Below, piece after piece: positions 1 to 8,154 of a DNA stretch of 64,000 nucleotides (within the stretch, counting starts at the first letter, position 1; every line of letters starts with the position of its first letter). The notes under the pieces were generated by a model. That model had not been told where the DNA came from. It did no database searches and was given only the letters and a program-made list of their open reading frames with translations. The position numbers were made by a program, and so were the translations under genes. This DNA comes from an uncultured Oscillospiraceae bacterium (GTDB taxonomy: Bacteria > Bacillota > Clostridia > Oscillospirales > Oscillospiraceae): NCBI GenBank assembly GCA_910587345.1, contig CAJUKH010000058.1, forward strand, positions 1 to 64,000, read 5' to 3'.

Positions 1-1
1 C

Positions 2-1093
2 CCTTTGACCCAGGCCGAGGCCATGGTTCTGGCCGCCCGGGTCCACCATATTCTCAACGGCGGAGACGGGGTCCTGCCCGCCGCCCCCGAGGAATGGGGG
101 CTGTTGACCGTTACCTATGAGGATGGTACTACGGCCAGCGGTTATTACGACTTTACCCGCAGTCGGGAAGGAGGGGGCGGCTGGTGGTATCAGGGAGGCG
201 GACACTCTGACCCCTCTCACTATCTATGGTTTTATCCCGATCCGCCCATTCCCGACAGAGGCGGGCACGACGCCATCACCCTGACCATCGGCGGAGAGGA
301 CTATGAGGCTACCTTTACCGGTCAGGCCCGCATTTTCCCCGCCAACTTTTTCAATACCGGCGTCAGCTTGCTTTACCGCCAGGCTTCCTCCCATTCCTAC
401 GTCCCTGCCCCCGGCACCTGGTACCGGGACGGGGCCTACTACTGGTTTGTCACCACCGGTCTGGGCCAGCCCGGTGGGCTTCAGACTCTGCCCGAAGCGG
501 CCGACCGGCGCTACTTTGCCGAAGCTCTGGCCAACGGGGCCAAGGGGCATTTGGAAGCCATCAACCAGATCACCGCTCTGCCCGATCTGTCAATGCGTGT
601 TCCGGGGGATTGGAATTACGAGGACGAGGGCATTTACAGCCTCTATGATTGGGGCATTCTCACGGGAATTGACCCCTACGGCACCTTCGCCCCCGACCGG
701 GGGCTGACCCGGGCCGAGGCCGCCGCCATGGTGGCCCGGGTGGTGGAGCCTTCCCTGCGGCTCACCTTCACCCCCGCCGACTACTCCCCCTTCACCGCCG
801 CCGGTTTTCCCCCGGATACGGTGCTGTTTGAGGGTGGCGTCACGGCAGAGGCCTATCTGACCGAGCTGAACCGTCAAATCGCTCTTTGGGAGGAACAAAC
901 CCGGGGCAACTTTAACTGGCACTCCCCTGCCGAAGACGGCCAAACCATTCTGGAGGCTGTCAAGGCAACCACCCTGTCCAATTTGGGTGTCACCGGGGCG
1001 CAGGGTCTTCCGGCATACAAAGAGTTTGACATTCAGGTCTATTACTCCCGCCTCATCGACCTGATGGGCGGGCCCTTCGGCGCGGAGGGATGA
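2..1093 (+). CDS. S-layer homology (SLH) domain protein, 5' end cut by window
   Basis: This reads open from the first bases. The apparent TTG start at position 5 is better read as the Leu of an SLH motif (LTQAEA), so the gene begins outside the window. A second SLH copy lies near residues 215-250 (GILTGIDPYGTF, LTRAEAAAMVARV). The middle is rich in Gly, Tyr and Trp with no catalytic motif I recognise. SLH domains usually anchor exported proteins to secondary cell-wall polymer, so a surface location is inferred. The next gene, 37 bp downstream, is another SLH protein with the same arrangement of an NAITALPD-like segment before the SLH motif, suggesting duplication and a shared operon. The specific function is unknown. 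Confidence 0.75.
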   Translation, partial: PLTQAEAMVLAARVHHILNGGDGVLPAAPEEWGLLTVTYEDGTTASGYYDFTRSREGGGGWWYQGGGHSDPSHYLWFYPDPPIPDRGGHDAITLTIGGEDYEATFTGQARIFPANFFNTGVSLLYRQASSHSYVPAPGTWYRDGAYYWFVTTGLGQPGGLQTLPEAADRRYFAEALANGAKGHLEAINQITALPDLSMRVPGDWNYEDEGIYSLYDWGILTGIDPYGTFAPDRGLTRAEAAAMVARVVEPSLRLTFTPADYSPFTAAGFPPDTVLFEGGVTAEAYLTELNRQIALWEEQTRGNFNWHSPAEDGQTILEAVKATTLSNLGVTGAQGLPAYKEFDIQVYYSRLIDLMGGPFGAEG

Positions 1094-1130
1094 TCCGCCC
1101 GACAAATACCCCTTCGGAAAAGAGGAGCCT

Positions 1131-2513
1131 ATGAAACGGAACTTGATTTGCGGGGCTTTGTGCCTCAGCCTTTGCCTTCCCGCCGCTCTGGCGGCAGAAA
1201 CCACCTTCTCCGACGTGAAGGAGGACGACTGGTTCGCCCCCTATGTCTCCATCTGTGTGGAGCATGGACTGATGAACGGCACCGACAACGGCTTCCAGCC
1301 GGAGAAGGTACTGACCAACGGCGAGGCGGCCGCTCTGGCCGCCCGCATCCGGGAAAAGCTCACCGGGCAGGCCATCGTCTTCCCTGCCCAGGGGGAGACC
1401 GTCTGGCCCTGGACCTATCCCTACACCTCCTATTTGGAGGATGCCATTCAGGCGCTGGGCGGCCATGAGGAGGCGGCCCGGGTCATTGCCGCCCCCGTCT
1501 CCCCCGCCACCCGCAGCGGCTTTATGGCCCTTCTGGCTCTGGCCACCCACGGGGCGGAGGACAGCCTGCCCGCCATCAATGCCATCACCGCCCTTCCCGA
1601 CACCGATAACGCCGATGTGCTGCGGTTTTATAACGCAGGTATTCTGACCGGCACCGACTCCTTGGGCACCTTCTCCCCTGTCGGCACCCTGACCCGTTCG
1701 GAGGCCGCCGCCATGATCGCCCGGATACTGGAACCCGACCTGCGGGTGGAATTTCAGCCACTGGACGACACCGTAGCCATGACGGTGGACGGGGTGCCCA
1801 TTTTGAAAGTCCTGCTGGAAAGCTGCATAGAGAACGTCATCTACCAAAACGACCTCTACCTCTACCAGACCTACCGCCAGCGGCTGACCTGGGGGGAGGA
1901 TTACGGCGTGGGGGACCTGGGGACCTTCCTTCTCACCTCCGCCCGGCAGCACGCCATTCAAATCGGGGTGGAGGAGGCCAGGGCGCAGGCCCTGGGTATT
2001 CTGCCCGAGGAGCTGGACACCGTCCTTGTCCCCGCCCCGGACGAGTCCACCCTGCGGGCCTTTGCCCAAAACAACGACCTTCTCTGTGCCAAGCATATTC
2101 TGGTGGCCGATGAGTCCACCGCCCAGTCGGTCATCGCCGCTCTGGACAGCCAGCCCACGCCGGACCAGTTCAATGCCATTTTGTCGGTGCTGGGCACCGA
2201 CCCAGGCATGGCGGCCAACCCCAACGGCTACCTCTTCACCGCCGGGGAGATGGTGGAACCCTTCGAGGCGGGCACCCGGGCGCTGGCCATCGGGGAGTAT
2301 TCCTCCGAGCCTGTCCAGTCCTCCTTCGGCTATCATGTCATTCTCCGGCTGGACCCGGTGGACCATCCCGATCTGGCAGAGCAGTACCATCAGGCGGCCT
2401 ACTCCGCACTGGTCTCCCAGTGGATGGCCGAGGCTCAGATAACGGTAAATCAGGCTGTGATGGACACCATCAACGTGAAAGCCATTTTTGACCGGTATCA
2501 GGCGGGCCGGTGA
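1131..2513 (+). CDS. SLH-domain protein with C-terminal parvulin (PpiC-type) domain
   Basis: 460 aa with a typical signal peptide (cleavage near LPAALAAE, residues 15-23). SLH segments lie at about residues 24-80 (FSDVKEDDWFAPYV, GLMNGTDNGF) and 145-205 (AGILTGTDSLGTF, LTRSEAAAMIARI). The C-terminal third carries a parvulin-like peptidyl-prolyl isomerase signature: AKHILVADE, then a GYLF/GEMV segment, then FGYHVILRLD. PpiC domains of this kind act as exported foldases in PrsA/SurA-like proteins. SLH repeats would tether it to the wall, so a surface-layer-associated foldase is inferred. The start is supported by AGAGGAG just upstream. It follows another SLH protein and precedes two small membrane-anchored proteins. 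Confidence 0.8.
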   Translation: MKRNLICGALCLSLCLPAALAAETTFSDVKEDDWFAPYVSICVEHGLMNGTDNGFQPEKVLTNGEAAALAARIREKLTGQAIVFPAQGETVWPWTYPYTSYLEDAIQALGGHEEAARVIAAPVSPATRSGFMALLALATHGAEDSLPAINAITALPDTDNADVLRFYNAGILTGTDSLGTFSPVGTLTRSEAAAMIARILEPDLRVEFQPLDDTVAMTVDGVPILKVLLESCIENVIYQNDLYLYQTYRQRLTWGEDYGVGDLGTFLLTSARQHAIQIGVEEARAQALGILPEELDTVLVPAPDESTLRAFAQNNDLLCAKHILVADESTAQSVIAALDSQPTPDQFNAILSVLGTDPGMAANPNGYLFTAGEMVEPFEAGTRALAIGEYSSEPVQSSFGYHVILRLDPVDHPDLAEQYHQAAYSALVSQWMAEAQITVNQAVMDTINVKAIFDRYQAGR

Positions 2514-2562
2514 GCCCCTTTTTTGAAAGGACCCGCCGCCCCGTGGGAAAGGAGGCTTCCAA

Positions 2563-3069
2563 ATGAAAAAAAGAAAAAGCTGGCTGATCTGCATACTGAC
2601 AGCGGCCCTTCTTCTTGCCGGATACTTCTGGTACACCCGGCCTATGACATTGGACCGGCTTTGCCCCGACCTGCCTCTGGACCAAATTACAGGGGTCAGC
2701 GGGTGGTATCGGTTCCCCGGCTCCGAAATACAGAACTTTACGCTGGAGGAAGAGCAAGCCGATGCTCTGCTTACTCTGGTGAAACGCCAGACCTTCCGCC
2801 GCTCCCTGGCCAACCTGCTGCCCCGGGGCGGCGTCCACTTCGCCTCCGGCGGGGATTTCACCTGGCTTGTGAAGTTCGAGTTTCGGGGCGAGCCTTTGAG
2901 GGATTCAGCGGGAAACGGTCACACCGGCGACCTTTTACATCTGGAGGATTTTTGGGGCGAGCTTTCTGTCAGCGACAACTTTGCCAAAAAGGACTGGGAG
3001 GTCCGCTCCCCCGCCTTTTCCCAGTGGCGGCAGGATGTCTTTTCCATCATTACGGACGGAAGGAGTTAA
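2563..3069 (+). CDS. Membrane-anchored protein, paralogue of the next gene
   Basis: 168 aa of unknown function. One N-terminal membrane segment (SWLICILTAALLLAGYFWY) is followed by a soluble extracellular domain. The junction YFWYTRPMTLDRLCP is repeated almost exactly in the adjacent gene, so the two are tandem paralogues. The domain has no catalytic motif I can name. AAAGGAGG lies about 8 nt before the ATG. Only 3 bp separate it from the downstream paralogue, so they are very likely co-transcribed. Family assignment would need a profile search. Confidence 0.7.
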   Translation: MKKRKSWLICILTAALLLAGYFWYTRPMTLDRLCPDLPLDQITGVSGWYRFPGSEIQNFTLEEEQADALLTLVKRQTFRRSLANLLPRGGVHFASGGDFTWLVKFEFRGEPLRDSAGNGHTGDLLHLEDFWGELSVSDNFAKKDWEVRSPAFSQWRQDVFSIITDGRS

Positions 3070-3072
3070 CCT

Positions 3073-3597
3073 ATGAAAAAGAACGTTCCCTTTTGGGCGA
3101 AATGCCTGCTGGTGGTTACCCTGCTCGCCGCCGCCTATTTCTGGTACACCCGGCCCATGACTCTGGACCGGCTTTGCCCCTCCTTCCGCTGGGCGGAGAC
3201 CACCCACGTCGGCGGGTATGAACAGGTGGGCAATATCAGCGCCCCCTCCCCCATCATCAGCTCCACCGCCCTCCCTATCAGCGACCCGGAGGCCCGGGCC
3301 ATCTACCAACGGTGTTTGGAGGCCAGGTTCCGCCGGGACCCCGGGACCGCCCTCGCCAACTTTTTAAGCGGATGGTCCACCTATACCTTTGGCGAGGCCG
3401 GCGGGATTCCCAATCTGGCCTTCTTCGCCCCTGACCAACGGATCGACCTTATGGTGACCGAGTACAAGACTGCCGCTCTCTCCTCCGCCGATATCGACAT
3501 GCCCCTCCTCTGCACCGATGAGACTCTGGTTCAGGACCTTTTAGATTACCTGCGGGCGCATCCCTATGAAGCAGCCTCTGACCGTTCCTTTCTCTGA
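3073..3597 (+). CDS. Membrane-anchored protein, paralogue of the preceding gene
   Basis: 174 aa. The N-terminal membrane helix (WAKCLLVVTLLAAAYFWY) runs into TRPMTLDRLCP, the same block seen in the upstream gene. Beyond it the two proteins diverge, though both keep a segment where an Arg-rich helix is followed by ALANFL or SLANLL. This copy ends with an acidic/helical tail. The function is unknown; the arrangement suggests a lineage-specific gene duplication. It ends about 50 bp before the ribosome-binding site of aspS. Confidence 0.7.
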   Translation: MKKNVPFWAKCLLVVTLLAAAYFWYTRPMTLDRLCPSFRWAETTHVGGYEQVGNISAPSPIISSTALPISDPEARAIYQRCLEARFRRDPGTALANFLSGWSTYTFGEAGGIPNLAFFAPDQRIDLMVTEYKTAALSSADIDMPLLCTDETLVQDLLDYLRAHPYEAASDRSFL

Positions 3598-3653
3598 AAA
3601 TCCTATCCATTTCGGATTTTAACGTACATATTATACAAATAGGAGTGATACAA

Positions 3654-5447
3654 ATGGACAACTGCACCACCGCCTACCGCAGCCATAACTGCGGGGAACT
3701 GAGAATGGCTCAGGCGGGCCAGACCGTGACTCTGGCCGGCTTTCTGGAGAACTTCCGGGAAGTGGGCGCAGGCCTGGGCTTTGCCGTCCTCCGGGACTTC
3801 TACGGCACCACCCAGGTGGTGGCCGAGACCGAGGAGATGGTGAAGGCCTTTAAGGCGCTGAACAAGGAGACCACCGTTCAGGTCACCGGCGCCGTCCGGG
3901 AGCGGGACAGCAAAAACCCCAAGCTGCCCACCGGCGACATCGAGGTGGTGCCCACCGCCCTCACCGTTCTGGGCAAGTGCCAGCACAACGAGCTGCCTTT
4001 TCAGGTCAACCGCTCCCGGGAGGCCGACGAGGCCGCCCGGCTGAAATACCGTTATCTGGACCTGCGCAACCCCGATGTGAAGAAGAACATCATCCTCCGC
4101 ACCCAGGTGGTGGCTGCCCTGCGCTCGGCCATGATCGACCACGGCTTTCTGGAGATCACCACCCCCATTCTGACGGTCTCCTCCCCCGAGGGAGCCCGGG
4201 ACTATCTGGTGCCCGCCCGGAAGCATCCCGGCAAGTTTTATGCCTTGCCCCAGGCTCCTCAGCAGTTCAAGCAGCTGCTGATGGCCTCCGGCTTCGACAA
4301 GTACTTCCAGATCGCCCCCTGCTTCCGGGACGAGGACGCCCGGGGCGACCGCTCCCCCGGCGAGTTCTACCAGCTGGATATGGAGATGGCCTTCGCCGGG
4401 CAGGAGGATGTGTTCGCCGTGGTGGAGGACGTCCTCCCCCCCATCTTTGCCAAGTACGGCACCTATGATGTGGCCTCCAAGCCCCCCTTCGCCCGTATCC
4501 CCTACGCTGAGGCCATGGAGAAGTACGGCTCCGACAAGCCGGACCTACGGATCGACCTCACCGTCACCGATGTGACGGAGCTGCTGTCTGGCTGCGGTTT
4601 CGAGCCTTTCGCCGGTAACGTGGTGAAAGCCATTGTAGTCAGCGACTTCGAGGGTACCCGGAAGCAGATCGACAAGCTGTGCGCCGATGTGGAGGTCCAG
4701 GCGGGCAACAAGGCCTACTGGTTCCGCATGGACGAGAACGGAGAGCTGGTGGGCGGCATCTCCAAGTTCGTTCAGGAGAACAAGGAGGCGGTCATCAACG
4801 CTCTGGGGCTGAAGCCCAATACCTTCGTGGGCCTCACCGCCGGCAAACTGCTGGCCGCCCAGAAGACTGCCGGCGTGTTTTTGAAGATGCTGGGTGCCTT
4901 CTGCCCCAATCACATGGACAAGGAGCGGTACGAGTTCTGCTGGATCGTGGATTTCCCCATGTACGAAATTGGAGAGGAATCCGGCCAGCTGGAATTCTGC
5001 CACAACCCCTTCTCCATGCCCACCGGCGGGCTGGAGGTGCTGGAGAAGGCCGCCAAGGGGGAGATGGACCCTCTGGACATCGCCGCCCAGCAGTACGACA
5101 TCGTCTGCAACGGCATCGAGCTTTCCTCCGGCGCTGTGCGGAACCACGACCCCGAGATCATGATCGAGGCCTTCCGGCTGGTGGGTCTGGGCGAGGAGGA
5201 TGTGAAGGCCAAGTTCCCCGCCATGTATAATGCCTTTACCTACGGCGCACCCCCCCACGCCGGCGTGGCCCCTGGGGTGGACCGGATGGTAATGCTCCTC
5301 TCCGGCGAGGAGACCATCCGCGAGATCATCCCCTTCCCCATGAACAAGAACGCTCAGGACCTGATGATGGACGCCCCGTCCGCCGTCACCTCCGAGCAGC
5401 TGGCCGAACTTCATATTGCAGTGACCGTTGAAAGCGAGGAAGAATAA
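3654..5447 (+). CDS. aspS: Aspartyl-tRNA synthetase
   Basis: Class II synthetase that charges tRNA-Asp. The N-terminal OB-fold anticodon-binding domain (residues about 15-110) is followed by the catalytic core: motif 2 region FRDEDARGDRSPGEFYQLD, a bacterial GAD-type insertion around residues 300-410, and motif 3 GVAPGVDRMVMLL. The length of 597 aa matches bacterial AspRS. I chose ATG 3654 because AGGAG at 3641-3645 sits 8 nt upstream; a GTG at 3645 lies inside that ribosome-binding site. hisS, often adjacent, is absent here. The last 77 nt of the gene are the first copy of a 207-bp tandem repeat, and the C-terminus (HIAVTVESEEE) differs from the tail encoded by the third repeat copy (HIAVIAIEEE). 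Confidence 0.96.
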   Translation: MDNCTTAYRSHNCGELRMAQAGQTVTLAGFLENFREVGAGLGFAVLRDFYGTTQVVAETEEMVKAFKALNKETTVQVTGAVRERDSKNPKLPTGDIEVVPTALTVLGKCQHNELPFQVNRSREADEAARLKYRYLDLRNPDVKKNIILRTQVVAALRSAMIDHGFLEITTPILTVSSPEGARDYLVPARKHPGKFYALPQAPQQFKQLLMASGFDKYFQIAPCFRDEDARGDRSPGEFYQLDMEMAFAGQEDVFAVVEDVLPPIFAKYGTYDVASKPPFARIPYAEAMEKYGSDKPDLRIDLTVTDVTELLSGCGFEPFAGNVVKAIVVSDFEGTRKQIDKLCADVEVQAGNKAYWFRMDENGELVGGISKFVQENKEAVINALGLKPNTFVGLTAGKLLAAQKTAGVFLKMLGAFCPNHMDKERYEFCWIVDFPMYEIGEESGQLEFCHNPFSMPTGGLEVLEKAAKGEMDPLDIAAQQYDIVCNGIELSSGAVRNHDPEIMIEAFRLVGLGEEDVKAKFPAMYNAFTYGAPPHAGVAPGVDRMVMLLSGEETIREIIPFPMNKNAQDLMMDAPSAVTSEQLAELHIAVTVESEEE

Positions 5448-5827
5448 GGGTGTCCATCATCACCCCGGGGTCCCCACAAAGCCGTTCCGGCTTTGTGGGG
5501 AAAGGAGGAGCAAGGGAGCGGGTGCAGTTTTCGCCGCCAGGCGGAAACGAAACCAAGCGGACTTTGCAACGACGCGGACGCCCCGTCCACCGTCACCTCC
5601 GAGCAGCTGGCCGAACTTCATATTACAGTGACCGTTGAAAGCGAGGAAGAATAAGGGTGTCCATCATCACCCCGGGGTCCCCACAAAGCCGTTCCGACTT
5701 TGTGGGGAAAGGAGGAGCAAGGGAGCGGGTGCAGTTTTCGCCGCCAGGCGGAAACGAAACCAAGCGGACTTTGCAACGACGCGGACGCCCCGTCCGCCGT
5801 CACCTCCGAGCAGCTGGCCGAACTGCA
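5371..5827 (+). repeat. 207-bp tandem repeat containing the aspS 3' end
   Basis: Two complete 207-bp units (5371-5577, 5578-5784) and the start of a third (5785-5827) lie head to tail. Each begins with the last part of aspS (from ACGCCCCGTC). Units 1 and 2 continue through the aspS stop codon into 130 bp of non-coding sequence with a strong hairpin. Units 1 and 2 differ at three places I can see, each G in unit 1 and A in unit 2. The third copy departs after GCCGAACT and encodes a different C-terminus (HIAVIAIEEE, then TGA at about 5856). This accounts for most of the gene-free stretch 5448-5911; I see no other gene there. Confidence 0.9.
5472..5500 (+). terminator. Perfect 13-bp hairpin after aspS (repeated at 5679-5707)
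   Basis: CCCCACAAAGCCG, loop TTC, CGGCTTTGTGGGG. No T-run follows (AAAGGAGG instead), so it is a weak intrinsic terminator at best. The second copy, 207 bp on, has one stem mismatch (CGACTTTG). Confidence 0.5.
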
Positions 5828-5911
5828 CATCGCCGTCATTGCCATCGAAGAGGAATGACCCTCACCGGCACAGCCCTTTTATCCGCCCTTTCTCTCAAAA
5901 AGGAGGTCCCT

Positions 5912-6253
5912 ATGAAATATCCCCTTTCCCCGGAAGCTCTGGCCGATGCCGCCAAGCGCAACGTCCGCCATATGGAGCTGGACGACCTTGCCGCCATGAA
6001 GGTCTGCCTTCTTTCCACCGGCGCCCTGCTGGGCCTGTCCTGTAAAGGCAGGCTGTCCCGCCGCCTCATGGGCCTTACCTGCTCCTTCCTGGCCGCCGGG
6101 CTGGCCATCCCTCTGACCAACCGTTTTCTGGACGAGCTGAAGCCCGGCGCCCCTGTCTTTGAGGCCCAGGAGGAACAGGGCGGCCCCGAAACCGAATCCC
6201 TTTCCGCCCCTTCCCCCCAAAAGGACCCGGAGCCTTTACAGACAACCGAATGA
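5912..6253 (+). CDS. Small hypothetical protein with a central hydrophobic segment
   Basis: 113 aa. ATG 5912 follows an excellent AAAAAGGAGG. The N-terminal half (PLSPEALADAAKRNVRHMELDDLAAMKVCLLSTG is split here as two helices) is followed by a hydrophobic stretch around residues 28-70 (STGALLGLSCKG, LTCSFLAAGLAIPL) and a Pro/Glu-rich acidic tail. It could be a peripheral or hairpin-inserted membrane protein. I do not recognise the family. An intrinsic terminator follows immediately. Confidence 0.65.
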   Translation: MKYPLSPEALADAAKRNVRHMELDDLAAMKVCLLSTGALLGLSCKGRLSRRLMGLTCSFLAAGLAIPLTNRFLDELKPGAPVFEAQEEQGGPETESLSAPSPQKDPEPLQTTE

Positions 6254-6264
6254 GGATTTCACCC

Positions 6265-6294
6265 AAAGCCCCCGGTAAAACCGGGGGCTTTTCC
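6265..6294 (+). terminator. Intrinsic terminator
   Basis: AAAGCCCCCGG, loop TAAAA, CCGGGGGCTTTT. An 11-bp GC-rich stem with a T-run, 12 bp after the preceding stop codon. Confidence 0.9.
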
Positions 6295-6349
6295 GTTTTC
6301 TGTTTTTCCTTCTCTTTTTCCCCTCTCTCTGCGCCCAACGAAGTGGGTT

Positions 6350-6366
6350 TGTTACATTTGTGTTAC
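6350..6366 (+). promoter_or_regulatory. WalR-like direct repeat TGTTAC-N5-TGTTAC
   Basis: TGTTAC (6350-6355), ATTTG, TGTTAC (6361-6366). This matches the published WalR/YycF consensus TGTWAH-N5-TGTWAH and lies upstream of the promoter of a cell-wall hydrolase gene. A second pair, TGTAAC at 6463-6468 and 6473-6478 (spacing N4), lies just after the -10 box. Confidence 0.5.
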
Positions 6367-6428
6367 CACAATATCTTGTTGCCGTTCCCCTTTTTGCAAT
6401 AAAAAACTGCCGAAAAAGCCGAAAACCC

Positions 6429-6457
6429 TTGACGAATGGACAAAAAGCGTGTATTAT
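6429..6457 (+). promoter_or_regulatory. Sigma-A promoter of the M23 hydrolase gene
   Basis: TTGACG (6429-6434), 17-bp spacer, TATTAT (6452-6457). The region 6254-6557 otherwise holds a terminator, the WalR-like repeats and an AT-rich leader of about 95 nt; I see no gene in it. Confidence 0.75.
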
Positions 6458-6557
6458 CACTTTGTAACCATTTGTAACCTTTTGTTTCTTTCTTGTAATA
6501 ATTCTCCAAAAGGAAGAGACACTTCCCATAAAACACCCAGAGAAAGAAGGGATCTGC

Positions 6558-8033
6558 GTGGACGAACTGCTTCCCAATCCTGAATCGGTATTCCCCGCTC
6601 CGGCCCGGGCCAAAGCGCCCGCCCGCCGGCATTTACCCACCCTTCCCCGGCTGCGGTGGAAGGGTATCGCCCTTCCCAACTTTATGGAGCGCCGCACCAA
6701 GCTGGACCCCATCGTCTTTTTGACGGTGGCCCTCTCCCTCACCTCCGCCGGCGTGTTGGGCCACCTTTACGGCCCCGGGTACGAGATGACCCTGGACGGT
6801 CAACGTGTGGGCATGGTGGAAAGCCGCCAGATGGTGGCCTCCGCCGTAAACCGGGTAGAGGCCCGGGCCAGCCGCATTCTCGGCTATGACTACTCCCTGA
6901 CCCACACCGTGGACTACACCTACCACCTGACGCTGCGGGAGGACCTGATGCCCGTCAGTCAGGTAGAGACCTATCTCTTCGACCAAATCGGCGAGGTGAT
7001 GAAGGTCCCCGTTCTCACCGTCAACGGTCAGGTCATCGGCGCCGCCGAGGATGAGGATGCCCTGAATACCATGCTGGAGTCCATCAAGGCGCCCTATATC
7101 AACGAAAACACCGTCTCGGCCCAGTTCCTGCAGCCCATCAATATAAGCCGGGAATATACCGCCACCGCCTCCCTTCTGGAGCTGGAGGACATTTACGCCA
7201 CCCTTACCGCCAACAGCGTGGAGCGGGTGGACTACACCGTCCAGTCCGGCGATACCTTCTCGGCCATCGCCAACAGCCGGGGCATGACGGTGCGGGAGCT
7301 TCAGGCCCTGAACCCCGACACCAACATCGACCGGCTCTGGGTGGGTCAGACCCTCACCGTCAGTCAGGCGGTGCCCTTCCTCTCGGTCCAGACTCTGGAC
7401 AACGTCACCTATGACGGTCCTGTGGACTTCGAGGTGGAGGAGGTCCCCGACGACTCCATGTATCAGGGCAACACCAAGATCTTGACCCCCGGCGTGGAGG
7501 GCCTTGCCACCTATAACGCCGATGTGACCTATGTCAACGGCATAGAGCAGACCCGGATCATCAACACCACCAACGTCATCACCCAGCCCACCACCCAGGT
7601 GGTGGCCGTGGGCACCAAGCCCCGGCCCAAGACCATGGCCACCGGCTCCTTCATCTGGCCCATCTATGGCCGGGTGAACTCGGGCTACGGCAGCCGGTAT
7701 ATCTTTGGCTCCTATAGCTTCCACTCCGGCATCGACATCGCCGGCGCCTACGGCGCAGCCATTAAGGCCGCCGACGGCGGTAAGGTCACCTTCGCCGGCA
7801 CCGGCACCGGCAGCTACTGGAGCTACGGCAAGTATGTGGTCATCGACCACGAAAACGGTCTCCAGACCATCTATGCCCACTGCTCCAGCCTGGACGTAAG
7901 GGCAGGAGACCGGGTCTATCAGGGTCAGGTCATTGCCCGGGTGGGTTCCACAGGCCGCTCCACCGGCAATCACTGCCACTTCCAGGTAAAGGTCAACGGG
8001 ACCACGGTGAACCCCTGGAACTATCTCCCCTAA
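6558..8033 (+). CDS. LysM-G5-M23 cell-wall endopeptidase
   Basis: 491 aa, exported murein hydrolase. A basic N-terminus leads to a membrane segment at about residues 52-70 (IVFLTVALSLTSAGVLGHLY). A LysM domain follows at about 225-272 (YTVQSGDTFSAIANSRGMTV, LNPDTNIDRLWVGQTL), then a G5-like segment (about 273-365), then a peptidase M23 domain from about 370. Zinc ligands are visible as HSGIDIA (H...D) and HCHFQV (HxH). LysM binds peptidoglycan glycan, and M23 enzymes cut peptide cross-bridges. The start is GTG 6558 with AGAAGG 6-10 nt upstream. It is transcribed alone from its own promoter and ends in a strong terminator. WalR-like repeats suggest control by a WalRK-type system. Confidence 0.9.
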   Translation: MDELLPNPESVFPAPARAKAPARRHLPTLPRLRWKGIALPNFMERRTKLDPIVFLTVALSLTSAGVLGHLYGPGYEMTLDGQRVGMVESRQMVASAVNRVEARASRILGYDYSLTHTVDYTYHLTLREDLMPVSQVETYLFDQIGEVMKVPVLTVNGQVIGAAEDEDALNTMLESIKAPYINENTVSAQFLQPINISREYTATASLLELEDIYATLTANSVERVDYTVQSGDTFSAIANSRGMTVRELQALNPDTNIDRLWVGQTLTVSQAVPFLSVQTLDNVTYDGPVDFEVEEVPDDSMYQGNTKILTPGVEGLATYNADVTYVNGIEQTRIINTTNVITQPTTQVVAVGTKPRPKTMATGSFIWPIYGRVNSGYGSRYIFGSYSFHSGIDIAGAYGAAIKAADGGKVTFAGTGTGSYWSYGKYVVIDHENGLQTIYAHCSSLDVRAGDRVYQGQVIARVGSTGRSTGNHCHFQVKVNGTTVNPWNYLP

Positions 8034-8045
8034 AATATCACAAGG

Positions 8046-8076
8046 AAAGGCGAGGGCATTTGCCCTCGCCTTTTTT
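8046..8076 (+). terminator. Intrinsic terminator after the M23 gene
   Basis: AAAGGCGAGGGCA, loop TT, TGCCCTCGCCTTTTTT. Long stem with a six-T run. Confidence 0.95.
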
Positions 8077-8154
8077 GGCCTTTTTCGCCTGCGACAGCAC
8101 ACGGCACGGCTGTTGGCGGCCATCATACCCCCTGCGTAAAACCGCTTTTTGAAA

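Noticed and set aside
5428..6045. Repeated open frame of about 67 codons within the aspS-linked tandem units
   Set aside because: It lies inside the repeated aspS 3' end in another frame, starts with TTG without a proper site, and is low-complexity Arg/Pro; repetition of the DNA explains its repetition.
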